Of a stretch of 64,000 nucleotides of DNA, positions 52,944 to 62,819 are shown one piece after another. A program made the position numbers and the translations under genes. The notes below the pieces were generated by a model that saw only the letters and a list, made by a program, of their open reading frames with translations, made no database searches and was not told where the DNA came from. This DNA is from an uncultured Pseudomonas sp. GTDB lineage: Bacteria; Pseudomonadota; Gammaproteobacteria; Pseudomonadales; Pseudomonadaceae. Within the stretch, counting starts at the first letter, position 1. Every line of letters begins with the position of its first letter. The stretch is taken from the NCBI RefSeq assembly GCF_913774235.1, contig NZ_CAJYDW010000016.1:248001-312000 (forward strand). Direction: 5' to 3'.

Positions 52944-54935
52944 ATGTTGAACACCATCCTCCCCATCCTGCTCTTCGCCGCCCTGGCGCTCACCGTGATC
53001 GGTGCCCTGCGGCGTTTCAGTCTCTGGCGGCAGGGCCGTCCCGCCCAGGTCGACTGGGTCGGCGGGCTGCTGAAGATGCCGCGCCGCTACCTGGTGGATC
53101 TCCACCACGTGGTCGACCGCGACAAGTACATTTCCAAGACCCACGTGGCCACCGCTGGCGGCTTCGTCCTGGCCGCGCTCCTGGCCATCCTGGTGCACGG
53201 CTTCGGCCTGCACAGCCGTATCCTCGGCTGGGCGCTGCTGGCGGCCACTGTCTGCATGTTCACCGGTGCCCTGTTCGTCGCCAAACGGCGCCGCAACCCG
53301 CCGGCACGGCTGTCCAAGGGGCCTTGGATGCGCCTGCCGAAGAGCCTGCTGGCCTTCGCGGCGAGCTTCTTCATCGCCACCCTGCCGGTTGCCGGCATCC
53401 TGCCGCCGGACTTCGGTGGTTGGATTCTTGCCGCGATCCTGGCGGTCGGCGTGGCCTGGGGCGTATCCGAACTCTTCCTCGGCATGACCTGGGGCGGCCC
53501 CATCAAGCACGCCTTCGCCGGTGCCCTGCACCTGGCCTGGCACCGCCGCGCCGAGCGCTTCAGCACCCCGAGCGACGCTCATCCCCCGCGCTCCAGCGGC
53601 CTCAAGGCCCTGGACCTGAACGATCCGAAGGCTCCGTTGGGGGTGGAAAAGCCCGCCGACTTCACCTGGAACCAACTGCTCGGCTTCGACGCCTGCGTCC
53701 AGTGCGGCCGTTGCGAAGCCATGTGCCCGGCCTTCGCTGCCGGCCAGCCGCTCAACCCCAAGAAGCTGATCCAGGACATGGTGGTCGGTCTCAAGGGCGG
53801 CAGCGATGCCCATTATTTCGGCTCGCCCTATCCCGGCAAGCCGGTGGGCGAGCACGCCGGTGGTCCGCACCTGCCCATCGTCGCCCGTCAGGGCAAGGCC
53901 TTGGTGGATGCCGAGACCCTCTGGTCCTGCACCACCTGCCGTGCCTGCGTCGAGGAATGCCCGATGATGATCGAGCACGTCGATGCCATCGTCGACATGC
54001 GCCGGCACCTGACCCTGGAACGCGGCGAGACGCCGAACAAGGGTGCCGAAGTACTGGAAAACCTCATCGCCACCGACAACCCCGGCGGTTTCGCCCCGGG
54101 TGGGCGCCTGAACTGGGCCGCCGACCTGGACCTGCCGTTGATGAAGGACAAGGCCCAGGCCGAGGTGCTGTTCTGGGTCGGCGACGGTGCCTTCGACATG
54201 CGCAACCAACGCACCCTGCGTGCCTTCGTCAAGGTGCTCAAGGCAGCCAAGGTGGACTTCGCCGTGCTCGGCCTGGAAGAGCGCGACAGCGGTGACGTAG
54301 CGCGTCGCCTGGGCGACGAGGCGACCTTCCAGCAGCTGGCCAAGCGCAACATCGAGACCCTGAGCAAATATCGCTTCCAGACCATCGTCTCCTGCGATCC
54401 GCACAGCTTCCATGTGCTCAAGAACGAATACGGCGCCCTGGGCGGCCACTATCAGGTCCAGCACCACAGCACCTTCATCGAGACCCTGCTCAGCCGCGGC
54501 ACCCTGCACCTGTGCCAGCACGCCCTGGCCGACCAGGGCGCCACCATCACCTATCACGATCCCTGCTACCTGGGTCGCTACAATGGCGAGTACGAGGCCC
54601 CGCGCGCCGTGCTCAAGGCGCTGGGCATCGCGGTCAAGGAGATGGAACGTTCCGGCTTCCGCTCGCGTTGCTGCGGCGGTGGCGGCGGTGCCCCCATCAC
54701 CGACATCCCCGGCAAGCAGCGGATTCCCGATATGCGCATGGTCGACATCAAGGAAACCGGCGCTGAGCTGGTGGCCGTGGGTTGCCCTCAGTGCACCCTG
54801 ATGCTGGAAGGTGTGGTCGCGCCGCGCCCGGAGATCAAGGACATCGCCGAGCTGGTCGCCGAGGCCATCGTCGAGGCACCAGTGGACAGCAAGCCAGCAG
54901 CCGCGCGGCGGCCGTTGGCAGAGGCGCTGTCGTGA
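52944..54935 (+). CDS. dgcB: Dimethylglycine demethylase subunit DgcB
   Basis: 663 residues. The N-terminal membrane region (about 1-210) has several helices. Two [4Fe-4S] motifs follow (CVQCGRCEAMCP, CTTCRACVEECP), then two CCG domains (DPCYLGRYNGEYEAPR, and CCGGGGGAP). This is the membrane iron-sulfur partner that passes electrons from DgcA and ETF to the respiratory chain. The ATG at 52944 follows GAGG. Confidence 0.92.
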   Translation: MLNTILPILLFAALALTVIGALRRFSLWRQGRPAQVDWVGGLLKMPRRYLVDLHHVVDRDKYISKTHVATAGGFVLAALLAILVHGFGLHSRILGWALLAATVCMFTGALFVAKRRRNPPARLSKGPWMRLPKSLLAFAASFFIATLPVAGILPPDFGGWILAAILAVGVAWGVSELFLGMTWGGPIKHAFAGALHLAWHRRAERFSTPSDAHPPRSSGLKALDLNDPKAPLGVEKPADFTWNQLLGFDACVQCGRCEAMCPAFAAGQPLNPKKLIQDMVVGLKGGSDAHYFGSPYPGKPVGEHAGGPHLPIVARQGKALVDAETLWSCTTCRACVEECPMMIEHVDAIVDMRRHLTLERGETPNKGAEVLENLIATDNPGGFAPGGRLNWAADLDLPLMKDKAQAEVLFWVGDGAFDMRNQRTLRAFVKVLKAAKVDFAVLGLEERDSGDVARRLGDEATFQQLAKRNIETLSKYRFQTIVSCDPHSFHVLKNEYGALGGHYQVQHHSTFIETLLSRGTLHLCQHALADQGATITYHDPCYLGRYNGEYEAPRAVLKALGIAVKEMERSGFRSRCCGGGGGAPITDIPGKQRIPDMRMVDIKETGAELVAVGCPQCTLMLEGVVAPRPEIKDIAELVAEAIVEAPVDSKPAAARRPLAEALS

Positions 54936-54949
54936 TTCTGCGCGGTGGC

Positions 54950-54986
54950 CCCCTCACCCTAACCCTCTCCCCGCGGGGAGAGGGGA
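54950..54986. repeat. CTCTCCC palindrome, copy 5
   Basis: CCCTCACCCTAACCCTCTCC, then CCGCGGGGAGAGGGG. Orientation as copy 1; facing copy 6. Confidence 0.82.
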
Positions 54987-55023
54987 TGGCTACCGGTGTC
55001 CGGCCAGCTCAGTCGTTTTTCGC

Positions 55024-55060
55024 CCCCTCTCCCCTCGGGGGAGAGGGCTGGGGTGAGGGG
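55024..55060. repeat. CTCTCCC palindrome, copy 6
   Basis: CCCCTCTCCCCTCGGGGGAG, then AGGGCTGGGGTGAGGGG. It is the inverse of copy 5, so the two form one composite inverted repeat between dgcB and etfA. Confidence 0.82.
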
Positions 55061-55104
55061 CCCACCGCGTCCCTCATCCGCAATCCCAACACGGAGCGCT
55101 CCGC

Positions 55105-56340
55105 ATGAGCATCATTCGTCGCGACCCGCGCCGCGAGTGGATCGCGCGCAACCGTCTGCATCCCCTGCATGCGAGTATCGCCAGCAGCGCCGATGCTGAA
55201 AGCCGCTGGATGGGCCCCAACGGCCTGGTCCGCAAGAATCCCCATGCCGCCGCGGCCGGTTTCGTCGGGCCCCAGGGCCTCAAGCGGATCGACCGCAGCG
55301 GCGCCCAGCAGGGCGGTGGCCGGCGCGGTGCGTTCCAGGCGGTGGAAGAACAACTGCCGCTGCACCGGATCACCGAGCCGGCCTTCTATATCGCCGTGGT
55401 CCCCGACCTGGTCAGCGGTCGCCTGACCGCCCACGACCGCGACCTGCTGGGCCTGGCCCGGCAACTGGCCGGTGCCGAGGGCGCCGTGTTGGCGGTGGTC
55501 TTCGGCGAGGTCAAGGAAACCGCCTTCGATACCGCCGGCGTGGATCGCCTGCTACATCTGGAGGGCGAACAATTCCAGGGCTATGCACCCGAGCAACGGG
55601 TCCTGGCCCTGCGCGCGGTGAATGGCGAACTCCAGCCGCGGCACTGGCTGCTGCCCGATAGCCGCAGCGGTGGCGGTGAATTGGGTCGGCGCCTGGGTGC
55701 GGCCCTGCACGAGCGCCCCGCCACCCGCGTCTGGCAGGTCAAGGACGGCGTGGCCACCGGTCGTGCCGGTGCCGGTCGCCAGGATCTGCAACAACCGCTG
55801 CCACGCCTGGTGCTGGCTCTGCCGGAATGCGCGGAGCCGGTCGGCGAGACCCGCCACGAAGTCCTGCCGCTGCAGTTGAGCGGCAGCATCGCCCGCCATC
55901 TGCCGCGTATCGAGGACCTCGGCCCGGTCGCCGTCGACCCCATGCAGATTCCACTCGGCGAAGCCGAATTCATCCTTTCCGGTGGCAACGGTATCAGCGA
56001 CTGGAACCTGTTCCACAGCACCGCCGCCATCCTGGGCGCCACCGAAGGCGCTTCGCGGGTGGCGGTGGACGACGGCCATATGCCGCGCAACCGTCAGGTC
56101 GGCGCCACCGGTACCTGGGTCACCGCCCGGGTCTATCTGGCCGTGGGCATCTCCGGCGCCGTGCAGCATCTGCAGGGCATCGCCAGTTGCGACAAGGTCA
56201 TCGCCATCAATACCAATCCGGGCTGCGACATGGTCAAGCGTGCCGATCTGTCGGTGATCGGTGATGGTGACGCCATCCTGGCTGCCCTGGCGCGTCTGGT
56301 CGAACAACAGCGGGCGGAGGGCTTGCAGGATGTCGCTTGA
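55105..56340 (+). CDS. etfA: Electron transfer flavoprotein, alpha subunit (dimethylglycine type)
   Basis: 411 residues, about 100 more than a typical ETF alpha because of an N-terminal extension. The C-terminal FAD domain is clear: LSGGNGISDWNL, GATGTWVTARVYLAVGISGAVQHL and INTNPGCDMVKRADLSVIGD. With the beta subunit it takes electrons from the demethylases. The ribosome site is inside a CGGAGCGCTCCG palindrome that ends just before the ATG. Confidence 0.9.
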   Translation: MSIIRRDPRREWIARNRLHPLHASIASSADAESRWMGPNGLVRKNPHAAAAGFVGPQGLKRIDRSGAQQGGGRRGAFQAVEEQLPLHRITEPAFYIAVVPDLVSGRLTAHDRDLLGLARQLAGAEGAVLAVVFGEVKETAFDTAGVDRLLHLEGEQFQGYAPEQRVLALRAVNGELQPRHWLLPDSRSGGGELGRRLGAALHERPATRVWQVKDGVATGRAGAGRQDLQQPLPRLVLALPECAEPVGETRHEVLPLQLSGSIARHLPRIEDLGPVAVDPMQIPLGEAEFILSGGNGISDWNLFHSTAAILGATEGASRVAVDDGHMPRNRQVGATGTWVTARVYLAVGISGAVQHLQGIASCDKVIAINTNPGCDMVKRADLSVIGDGDAILAALARLVEQQRAEGLQDVA

Positions 56341-57130
56341 GCAGCAGCTGCCGTCACTGGACGGCGTGAATGTCGTGGCCCTGGTCTCCGTCGGTGCCCA
56401 TCCCACGTCCGGGCGGGCGCGGCGAGCGGAGCAGGATGCCCGCGCTGTGGAACTCGGCCTACGTCTGGTCGGCGAGCGCCTGCGCGTACTGCATGCCGGT
56501 GATCCCGCCGAGGAAGCCCTGCGTGGCTACCTCGGCATGGGCGTGCCGGCCTTGCACGTGCTGGAGCAGCCAGCGGGCGCCGATGCCCTGCCAGCGCTCG
56601 GTGAGACCCTGCGCGAGGTCGGTGCCGGCCTGGTGCTGACGGGTAGCCAGGCGGAGACGGGCGAGGGCTCCGGGCTGTTGCCCTATCTGCTGGCGGAAAC
56701 CCTGGGCTGGCCCCTGGTGGTTGGCCTCGCCGCGGTGGAAGCCGTGGAAGGCGGCCAGGCGACCGTACTGCAAGCCCTGCCGCGGGGTCAGCGCCGGCGG
56801 CTACGGGTACGGCTGCCCTTCGTCGCCAGCGTCGACAGTGCCGCCCCGTCCCCCCGGCAAAGCGCCTTCGGCCCGGCCCGCCGTGGCGAGCTGCAGGTGG
56901 AGACCACCGAGGTGGTGCAGGACAGCCTGTTCGAGGATGGCGAATTGCAGCCGGCCAAGGCACGCCCCAAGCGCCTCAAGGTGATCAAGGCCAAGACCGC
57001 CGCCGACCGCTTCAAGGCCGCCACGGCCAAGGCTTCCGGCGATGGCGGTCAGGTCCTGAAGGACCTGGCTCCCGAAGCCGCGGCCGCCGCCATCCTCAAG
57101 GTATTGCGCGAGGAAGGCGTGGTGCGCTGA
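56330..57130 (+). CDS. etfB: Electron transfer flavoprotein, beta subunit (dimethylglycine type)
   Basis: 266 residues with the ETF beta nucleotide-binding fold (LVSVGAHPTSGRARRAEQDARAVELGL) and LLTGSQAETGEGSGLLPYLLAETLGWP, which binds AMP and couples to partner dehydrogenases. The C-terminal tail is long and basic. The start overlaps etfA by 11 bases with GGAGG upstream. Confidence 0.9.
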   Translation: MSLEQQLPSLDGVNVVALVSVGAHPTSGRARRAEQDARAVELGLRLVGERLRVLHAGDPAEEALRGYLGMGVPALHVLEQPAGADALPALGETLREVGAGLVLTGSQAETGEGSGLLPYLLAETLGWPLVVGLAAVEAVEGGQATVLQALPRGQRRRLRVRLPFVASVDSAAPSPRQSAFGPARRGELQVETTEVVQDSLFEDGELQPAKARPKRLKVIKAKTAADRFKAATAKASGDGGQVLKDLAPEAAAAAILKVLREEGVVR

Positions 57131-57140
57131 CGCGCTTGCG

Positions 57141-57174
57141 CCCTCTCCCTCCGGGAGAGGGCTGGGGTGAGGGC
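57141..57174. repeat. CTCTCCC palindrome, copy 7
   Basis: CCCTCTCCC-TCC-GGGAGAGGG, then CTGGGGTGAGGG, ten bases after the etfB stop. It may serve as the end of the transcript. Confidence 0.82.
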
Positions 57175-57245
57175 AGGCGTGGCACCCGAGCACCAGGTGG
57201 AAAAGGCTGCGCCGTTTTCTACGCTACGGTGCTGATTGTTCTTTT

Positions 57246-57324
57246 ATCGTGGCCATGGCGGTCCGCCGATGCGGCCGCTCCTACAGTAATGGTTGAACCC
57301 GTAGGAGCGGCCCATGGCCGCGAT
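57246..57324. repeat. REP pair (REPIN) copy 3
   Basis: The left half begins ATCGTGGCCATGGCGGTCCG and the right half is GTAGGAGCGG, then CCCATGGCCGCGAT. The loop CTACAGTAATG...TGAACCCGTAG matches copy 2. It lies between the convergent etfB and polA genes. Confidence 0.88.
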
Positions 57325-57341
57325 ATAGGCTCAGGCGCTCG

Positions 57342-60089
57342 TCAGTGCGCCTCATCCCAATTCCCACCCACGCCCGATTCCACCACCAGCGGCACGTCCA
57401 ACTGGCCGGCGCCGCTCATCAGCGGTAGCAGGCCTTCGCGTAGGCGCTCCACCTGGTCTTCGCGCACCTCTAGGACCAATTCATCGTGCACCTGCAGGAT
57501 GACCCGGGCGTCGAGGTCCGGGGTCGACTGCAACCAGCCGTCCACGGCGATCATGGCGCGCTTGATGATATCCGCCGCGGTGCCCTGCATGGGCGCGTTG
57601 ATCGCGGCGCGCTCGGCGGCGCGTCTCAGGCCCTGATTCTTGGAGTGGATGTCCGGCAGGTACAGCCGGCGCCCGTAGAGGGTCTCCACGTAGCCCTGGT
57701 CCACCACCTGGGCGCGGGTGCGCTCCATGTAGGCCAGCACGCCCGGATAGCGCTGGAAGTAGCGGTCGATGTAGGCCTGGGCCTCGGCGCGGCCGACGCC
57801 GATCTGCTTGGCCAGGCCGAAGGCGCTCATGCCGTAGATCAGGCCGAAGTTAATGGCCTTGGCGCGCCGACGGTCCTCGTTGCTGACCTCCTCCAGGGGC
57901 ACGCCCATCACCTCGGCGGCGGTGGCGCGGTGCACGTCCAGATCGTTCTGGAAGGCGTGCAGCAGGCCTTCGTCCTGGGCCAGGTGGGCCATGATGCGCA
58001 ATTCGATCTGCGAGTAGTCCGCCGCCAGCAGGCGATAACCCTGGGGCGCGACGAAGGCCTGGCGGATACGCCGGCCCTCGGCGGTGCGGATCGGGATGTT
58101 CTGCAGGTTCGGGTCACTGGAGGACAGCCGGCCGGTGGCCGTCACCGCCTGGTGGTAGCTGGTGTGGATGCGCTTGGTGCGCGGATTGATCTGCTGCGGC
58201 AACTTGTCGGTGTAGGTGCTCTTGAGCTTGCTCATCTGCCGGTACTGCATCAGCACCTTGGGCAGCGGGAAGTCCTGGTCGGCCAGTTCCTGCAGCACCG
58301 CCTCGGCGGTGGAGGGCTGGCCGGAGGCGGTCTTGCTGACGATGGGCAGGCCCAGCTTGACGAAGAGAATCTCGCCCAGCTGCTTGGGGGAGCCCAGGTT
58401 GAATTCCTGGCCGGCCAGTTCATAGGCCTCCTTCTCCAGTTCGAGCATCTTCTCGCCCAGCTCGCGGCTCTGCACCCCGAGCAGCGCCGAATCCACCAGG
58501 GCGCCGTTGCGCTCGATGCGCGCCAGCGCCGGTACCAGGGGCATCTCGATGTCGCGCAGCACCGACGCCAGGCCAGGTACGGCTTCCAGCTTGGGCCAGA
58601 GCGTCTCGTGCAGGCGCAGGGTGACGTCGGCATCCTCGGCGGCATAGGGCCCGGCCTGCTCGATGGCGATCTGGTCGAAAGTCAGCTGCTTGGCGCCCTT
58701 GCCGGCGATGTCTTCGAAGCGGATGGTGCTGTGGCCCAGATACTTGAGCGCCAGGCTGTCCATGTCGTGGCGGGTGGCGGTGGCGTCCAGCACATAGGAT
58801 TCGAGCATGGTGTCGAAGGCGATGCCCTGGATCTTGATGTCGTAGCGATCCAGCACATTGAGGTCGTACTTGCCGTGCTGCATCACCTTGAGCTTGGCTG
58901 GGTCTTCCAAGAGTGGCTTCAGCGCAGCCAGCACCCCTTGCAGATCGAGCTGGGTCGGCGCGCCCATGTAGCTGTGCGCCAGGGGCACGTAGGCGGCCTG
59001 GCCCGGCGCCACGGCGAAGGACAGGCCCACCAGGTCAGCGCGCTGGGCATCGATGCTGGTGGTCTCGGTATCGAAGGCGAAGCAGTCGGCGGCTCGCAGC
59101 CGTGCCAGCCAGGCGTCGAAGTCGGCCTGTTCCAGCACGGTGTCGTAGTGGGTTTCGACCTGGGTGGCGGCGCTATCCTCGGCCAGCGGCAGGGGCGCAC
59201 CCTTGGCCTTGGTGTCGCGGATCAGGTCATCCAGCCAGGACTTGAATTCCAGCTCCTGGTAGAGCGCCATCAGGGCTTCCACATGGGGTTCGCCGACGGT
59301 GAGCTCTTCGAAGCTCAGCTCCAGCGGCACGTCCAGCTTGATGGTGGCGAGCTGGTAGGACAGGTAGGCCTGTTCGCGATGCTGGTCCAGCTTGGCGGCC
59401 AGGGACTTGGCGCCGCGCAGGGGCAGGGCGGCCACGGCCTCGAGGTTGGCATAGAGGGTATCCAGGCCACCGCCGATGCCGTTGAGCAGGCCGGCGGCGG
59501 TCTTCTCGCCCACCCCCGGCACCCCGGGGATGTTATCGATCTTGTCACCCATCAGCGCCAGGTAGTCGATGATCAACTCAGGACCGACGCCGAACTTGGT
59601 CTTCACCCCTTCGACGTCCAGCACACTGCCGCTCATGGTGTTGACCAGGGTGACGTAGGGGCAGACCAGCTGGGCCATGTCCTTGTCGCCGGTGGAGATC
59701 ACCACCGGGCGCTCGGCGCTGGCGCAGTGGCGGGCGAGGGTGCCGATGACGTCGTCGGCTTCCACTCCTTCGACGGCCAGCAGGGGCAGACCCAGGGCGC
59801 GGATGCAGGCGTGCAGCGGCTCGACCTGGCTGCGCAGGTCGTCGGGCATGGCCGGGCGCTGGGCCTTGTAGTCGGCGAAGAGTTCGTCGCGGAAGGTCGG
59901 GCCCTTGGCGTCGAAGACCACCGCGAAGAGGCTGTCCGGATACTGTCGGCGCAGCGAGAGCAGCATGTTGAGCACGCCCTTCACCGCGCCGGTCGGCTTG
60001 CCGGTGGAGGTCATCAGCGGCGGCAGGGCATGGAAGGCGCGATAGAGATAGGAGGAACCGTCCACCAGGACGAGAGGGGCGTGGCTCAT
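57342..60089 (-). CDS. polA: DNA polymerase I
   Basis: 915 residues with all three parts: the N-terminal 5'-3' exonuclease ([17 protein letters not shown]; helix-hairpin-helix near 195), the 3'-5' exonuclease with an intact DTE motif ([10 protein letters not shown]), and the family A polymerase with motif A ([14 protein letters not shown]), motif B ([14 protein letters not shown]) and motif C (VHDEL). Acts in Okazaki fragment processing and repair. Next to the DUF2782 and thrB genes, as in P. aeruginosa. Confidence 0.98.
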   Translation of the reverse strand: MSHAPLVLVDGSSYLYRAFHALPPLMTSTGKPTGAVKGVLNMLLSLRRQYPDSLFAVVFDAKGPTFRDELFADYKAQRPAMPDDLRSQVEPLHACIRALGLPLLAVEGVEADDVIGTLARHCASAERPVVISTGDKDMAQLVCPYVTLVNTMSGSVLDVEGVKTKFGVGPELIIDYLALMGDKIDNIPGVPGVGEKTAAGLLNGIGGGLDTLYANLEAVAALPLRGAKSLAAKLDQHREQAYLSYQLATIKLDVPLELSFEELTVGEPHVEALMALYQELEFKSWLDDLIRDTKAKGAPLPLAEDSAATQVETHYDTVLEQADFDAWLARLRAADCFAFDTETTSIDAQRADLVGLSFAVAPGQAAYVPLAHSYMGAPTQLDLQGVLAALKPLLEDPAKLKVMQHGKYDLNVLDRYDIKIQGIAFDTMLESYVLDATATRHDMDSLALKYLGHSTIRFEDIAGKGAKQLTFDQIAIEQAGPYAAEDADVTLRLHETLWPKLEAVPGLASVLRDIEMPLVPALARIERNGALVDSALLGVQSRELGEKMLELEKEAYELAGQEFNLGSPKQLGEILFVKLGLPIVSKTASGQPSTAEAVLQELADQDFPLPKVLMQYRQMSKLKSTYTDKLPQQINPRTKRIHTSYHQAVTATGRLSSSDPNLQNIPIRTAEGRRIRQAFVAPQGYRLLAADYSQIELRIMAHLAQDEGLLHAFQNDLDVHRATAAEVMGVPLEEVSNEDRRRAKAINFGLIYGMSAFGLAKQIGVGRAEAQAYIDRYFQRYPGVLAYMERTRAQVVDQGYVETLYGRRLYLPDIHSKNQGLRRAAERAAINAPMQGTAADIIKRAMIAVDGWLQSTPDLDARVILQVHDELVLEVREDQVERLREGLLPLMSGAGQLDVPLVVESGVGGNWDEAH

Positions 60090-60200
60090 GGTCTAGACCT
60101 TTGTCGTGGCGTGTGCGGCGTCTGTCCGGCCAGTCTCGACGACGGCAAGGCCGGGTTCTAGAATCGACCACTCGCTCCGTTCAAAAGGTCAAAGGTTACC

Positions 60201-60491
60201 ATGGGTGCTCGTCGCTTCCTCTTCGCCGCGTTGCTGCTGGCCCCGTTGGTGCAGGCCGCCGAGCCGCTGCCGCCGGGGGAAAAGCCCCTGCCTGACGAGA
60301 TCAAGGTGATCCGCTACCAGGCCGGCGACCAGACCATCGAGGAGACGCGCATCCGCGGCGTGCTGCAGTCCACCCGGGTGATCCCCAAGCATGGCGCGCC
60401 CTATGAACTGGTGCCCGCCGATGGCAGCAGCACCGCGTCCAACGACAAACCCACCCTGCACGTGCCCAGCTGGCGCCTGTTCAGCTGGTAG
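60201..60491 (+). CDS. DUF2782 small periplasmic protein
   Basis: 96 residues with a signal peptide cut after VQA and a domain containing EVRYQAGDQTIEE-like (KVIRYQAGDQTIEETRI) and RVIPKHGAPYELVPADG. This is the DUF2782 family, always beside polA in pseudomonads. Function unknown. Confidence 0.9.
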   Translation: MGARRFLFAALLLAPLVQAAEPLPPGEKPLPDEIKVIRYQAGDQTIEETRIRGVLQSTRVIPKHGAPYELVPADGSSTASNDKPTLHVPSWRLFSW

Positions 60492-60553
60492 GCGCGGGGC
60501 GTCTGGACCGGTAAACTGCGCGCCGCTCGCACACTCTCCCGCCAGGCCCCGTC

Positions 60554-61507
60554 ATGTCCGTCTTCACGCCCCTCGACCGTCCCACCCTCGAAGCCTTTCT
60601 CGCGCCCTATGGCCTGGGCCGGCTGCGGGATTTCCGGGGTATCGCCGAGGGCTCGGAAAACACCAACTACTTCATCAGCCTGGAAGGCGGCGAGTTCGTC
60701 CTGACCCTGGTGGAGCGTGGGCCGGTGGCGGAGATGCCCTTCTTCATCGAGCTGCTCGACGTGCTGCACGACGCCGACCTGCCGGTGCCCTATGCGGTGC
60801 GCACCCAGGATGGCGAGGCCCTGCGCCAGCTGGCCGGCAAGCCGGCGCTGCTGCAACCGCGGCTGGCCGGTCGCCACGAGCGCGCGCCCAATCCCCATCA
60901 TTGCAGCGAAGTCGGCCACCTGCTGGGCCATCTGCACCGGGCTACCGCGGGTGAAAAACGCATCGAGCGCGCCAGTGATCGCGGCCTGGCCTGGATGCTG
61001 GCCGAAGGCGAGCGCCTGGCGCCGACCCTGGACGCGACCGCCCGGCCGTTGCTGGAACGCACCCTGGCGGAGATCCGCGAGCTGCTGAGCGAGCAGCCGC
61101 CGCTGCCCGAAGCCAACCTGCATGGCGACCTGTTCCGCGACAACGTGATGTTCGATGGACCCCGGTTGTCGGGCGTCATCGACTTCTACAACGCCAGTTC
61201 CGGCTGGATGCTCTATGACCTCGCCATCACGGTGAACGACTGGTGCTCCACCGACAGCGGCGCCGTGGACCTGCCGCGGGCCCGGGCGCTGCTGGCGGCC
61301 TATGCCGCCGACCGCCACTTCACGCCGCGCGAGGCCGAGCTGTGGCCGGTGCTGCTGCGCGTGGCCTGCGTACGCTTCTGGCTGTCGCGCCTGATCGCCG
61401 CCCAGGCCTTTGCCGGCCAGGACGTGCTGATCCACGATCCGGTCGAATTCCAGCAGCGCCTGGCGGCGCGGCAGCAGCCCGTGCTGGAACTGCCGCTGAC
61501 CTTGTAA
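60554..61507 (+). CDS. thrB: Homoserine kinase (ThrB, APH type)
   Basis: 317 residues of the aminoglycoside-phosphotransferase-like homoserine kinase family (ThrB of Pseudomonas). Motifs: GSENTNYFISLEGG (ATP loop), LHGDLFRDNVMFDG (catalytic loop with Asp), GVIDFYNASSG (metal site). Converts homoserine to O-phosphohomoserine in threonine synthesis. Located after polA and the DUF2782 gene, as in P. aeruginosa. Confidence 0.96.
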   Translation: MSVFTPLDRPTLEAFLAPYGLGRLRDFRGIAEGSENTNYFISLEGGEFVLTLVERGPVAEMPFFIELLDVLHDADLPVPYAVRTQDGEALRQLAGKPALLQPRLAGRHERAPNPHHCSEVGHLLGHLHRATAGEKRIERASDRGLAWMLAEGERLAPTLDATARPLLERTLAEIRELLSEQPPLPEANLHGDLFRDNVMFDGPRLSGVIDFYNASSGWMLYDLAITVNDWCSTDSGAVDLPRARALLAAYAADRHFTPREAELWPVLLRVACVRFWLSRLIAAQAFAGQDVLIHDPVEFQQRLAARQQPVLELPLTL

Positions 61508-61513
61508 GGCTCG

Positions 61514-61529
61514 GGTTCCACGTGGAACC
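61514..61529. other. Perfect parS site (ParB binding)
   Basis: GGTTCCACGTGGAACC is a perfect 16-base palindrome containing the full Pseudomonas parS core GTTCCACGTGGAAC. It lies six bases after the thrB stop in non-coding DNA. ParB nucleates at such sites near the origin to organise and segregate the chromosome. Confidence 0.88.
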
Positions 61530-61546
61530 TGTCAGTTGAACCCTCG

Positions 61547-61879
61547 CTATAGCGACAATAGCCGCTCGATGACGGGCTGCGCCTGCCCCTGGCGCTGCCA
61601 GATCAAGGTTGCCCTGAGCAGGCTGCCCGGCGCGGTGCCGAATCGACTGAGCACCGGGCACCCATCGCCCTTGGCTTCACCGGCCTGGCGGGTACGGGCG
61701 ACGCCCGCCGGCCCCTGCATTTCCAGCAGCAGCTCATAGCTGACCGGTGTGGCCTCGCCGGCGAAGCACAACCGCACCTGGGCACCCCCGGACTGGGGTT
61801 GCAGCTCCAGCTCGACGCTGCCGAAGGCGCCGCCTGCGAGGGGCAGGAGGGCCGTTAGCAGCCAGGCGGCGCGGCTCAC
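61547..61879 (-). CDS. Curli chaperone, CsgC/CsgH-like
   Basis: 110 residues: a signal peptide (about 1-20) and a beta-sandwich-like domain with two Cys (VRLCFAG, DGCPVL). Length and position after csgA match the CsgC/CsgH chaperones that prevent early curli polymerisation in the periplasm. The start overlaps the csgA stop as ATGA. Assigned mainly by context. Confidence 0.72.
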   Translation of the reverse strand: MSRAAWLLTALLPLAGGAFGSVELELQPQSGGAQVRLCFAGEATPVSYELLLEMQGPAGVARTRQAGEAKGDGCPVLSRFGTAPGSLLRATLIWQRQGQAQPVIERLLSL

Positions 61880-62796
61880 CGCTGGTTGATGGTGGCGCTG
61901 TTGCCGAAGCCGTTCTGCGAGATCCGTGCGCTGTCGTTGAAGCCGTTGAAGTTGGCCGAGGTCTGCAGGATGCTCGCGCGGTTGCTGTCGCCGACCTGGC
62001 TGATGCTGGCGGTGCTGATGGCGCTGGTGGTGTCGAGGCGCGCCTCGTTGCCGTTGCCGGTCTGGACGATGCTGGTCTGGTTGCTGTCGCCGCGCACGGT
62101 GGCGCTGGCCAGGTTGTCGTCGCCGGTGGAGCTACCGCTGAAGCGGTTGCCGCGGCCAGCCTGGTCGACGTTCAGCTCGTTGCGGTTGCCGTCCTGGGTG
62201 AAGGTCAGTTCGTTGAACTTGCCGGAGGAGGAGACGATAGCGACATTGGCCTGGCCGCGCTGGGTGAGTTCCACGGTGTCGACCGAATAGCCCTGCTGGG
62301 TCAAGGATAGGCGGTTGTCGCTGCCGAGCTGATTGAGAGTGGCCAGGGCGCTGTCGCCGCTCTGGTCGACCCGCACCTGGTTGTTGTCGCCGTTCTGCTC
62401 CAGGGTCAGTTGGGCATTGGACGCCACCTGGGTCAGGGTACCGCTGTTGCTGCCCACGGAGCTGACGGTGGCCTGGTTGCCGAAGCCATCCTGGGTCAGG
62501 TTGTGGACGCTGCTGCCGGCTTCCTGGCGCAGGGTCGCGACGTTGCCTACGGCGTAGCCGTAAACGTCCCCGCCCTGGGTGATGGTGGCACTGCTGGCGC
62601 CGGTCTGGACCACGCTGATCGCGTTGTTCTCGCCCTGCAGCTGATAGAGGGTCGCGTTGTTGCCGGCGCCGCTCTGGTCCAGGGTGATGGTGCCGCTGTT
62701 GCCGTCCTGCTGGAGGCTGGCGGTGTTGTTCTGGGCGAGGACACTGCCGGCGGCGAGGGCCAGGGTCAGGGCGGCCAGTGGCCTGAGTAGAAACAT
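61876..62796 (-). CDS. csgA: Major curlin-like amyloid subunit (CsgA-like)
   Basis: 306 residues with a signal peptide cut near VLAQ and about a dozen imperfect curlin repeats of roughly 20-24 residues, rich in Gln, Asn, Gly and Ser (for example LDQSGAGNNATLYQ, VRVDQSGDSALATLNQ). This is twice the E. coli CsgA length, so the amyloid core would be longer. I use the ATG at 62796, with GGAG upstream; other ATGs at 62811 and 62820 lack a ribosome site. Confidence 0.85.
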   Translation of the reverse strand: MFLLRPLAALTLALAAGSVLAQNNTASLQQDGNSGTITLDQSGAGNNATLYQLQGENNAISVVQTGASSATITQGGDVYGYAVGNVATLRQEAGSSVHNLTQDGFGNQATVSSVGSNSGTLTQVASNAQLTLEQNGDNNQVRVDQSGDSALATLNQLGSDNRLSLTQQGYSVDTVELTQRGQANVAIVSSSGKFNELTFTQDGNRNELNVDQAGRGNRFSGSSTGDDNLASATVRGDSNQTSIVQTGNGNEARLDTTSAISTASISQVGDSNRASILQTSANFNGFNDSARISQNGFGNSATINQR

Positions 62797-62819
62797 CTGT
62801 CTGATCTCCATGAATGCCA

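Noticed and set aside
53101-53160. CCACGTGG core as a further parS site
   Set aside because: Only the central eight bases match; flanks differ from GTT/AAC and the position is inside dgcB coding sequence.
57486-60161. 891-residue frame antisense to polA
   Set aside because: Shadow of polA; composition is that of a reversed codon frame, no motif.
61876-62796. Periodic short repeats, considered as a CRISPR-like array
   Set aside because: The periodicity is at protein level (curlin repeats); the DNA units are not identical and there are no uniform spacers.
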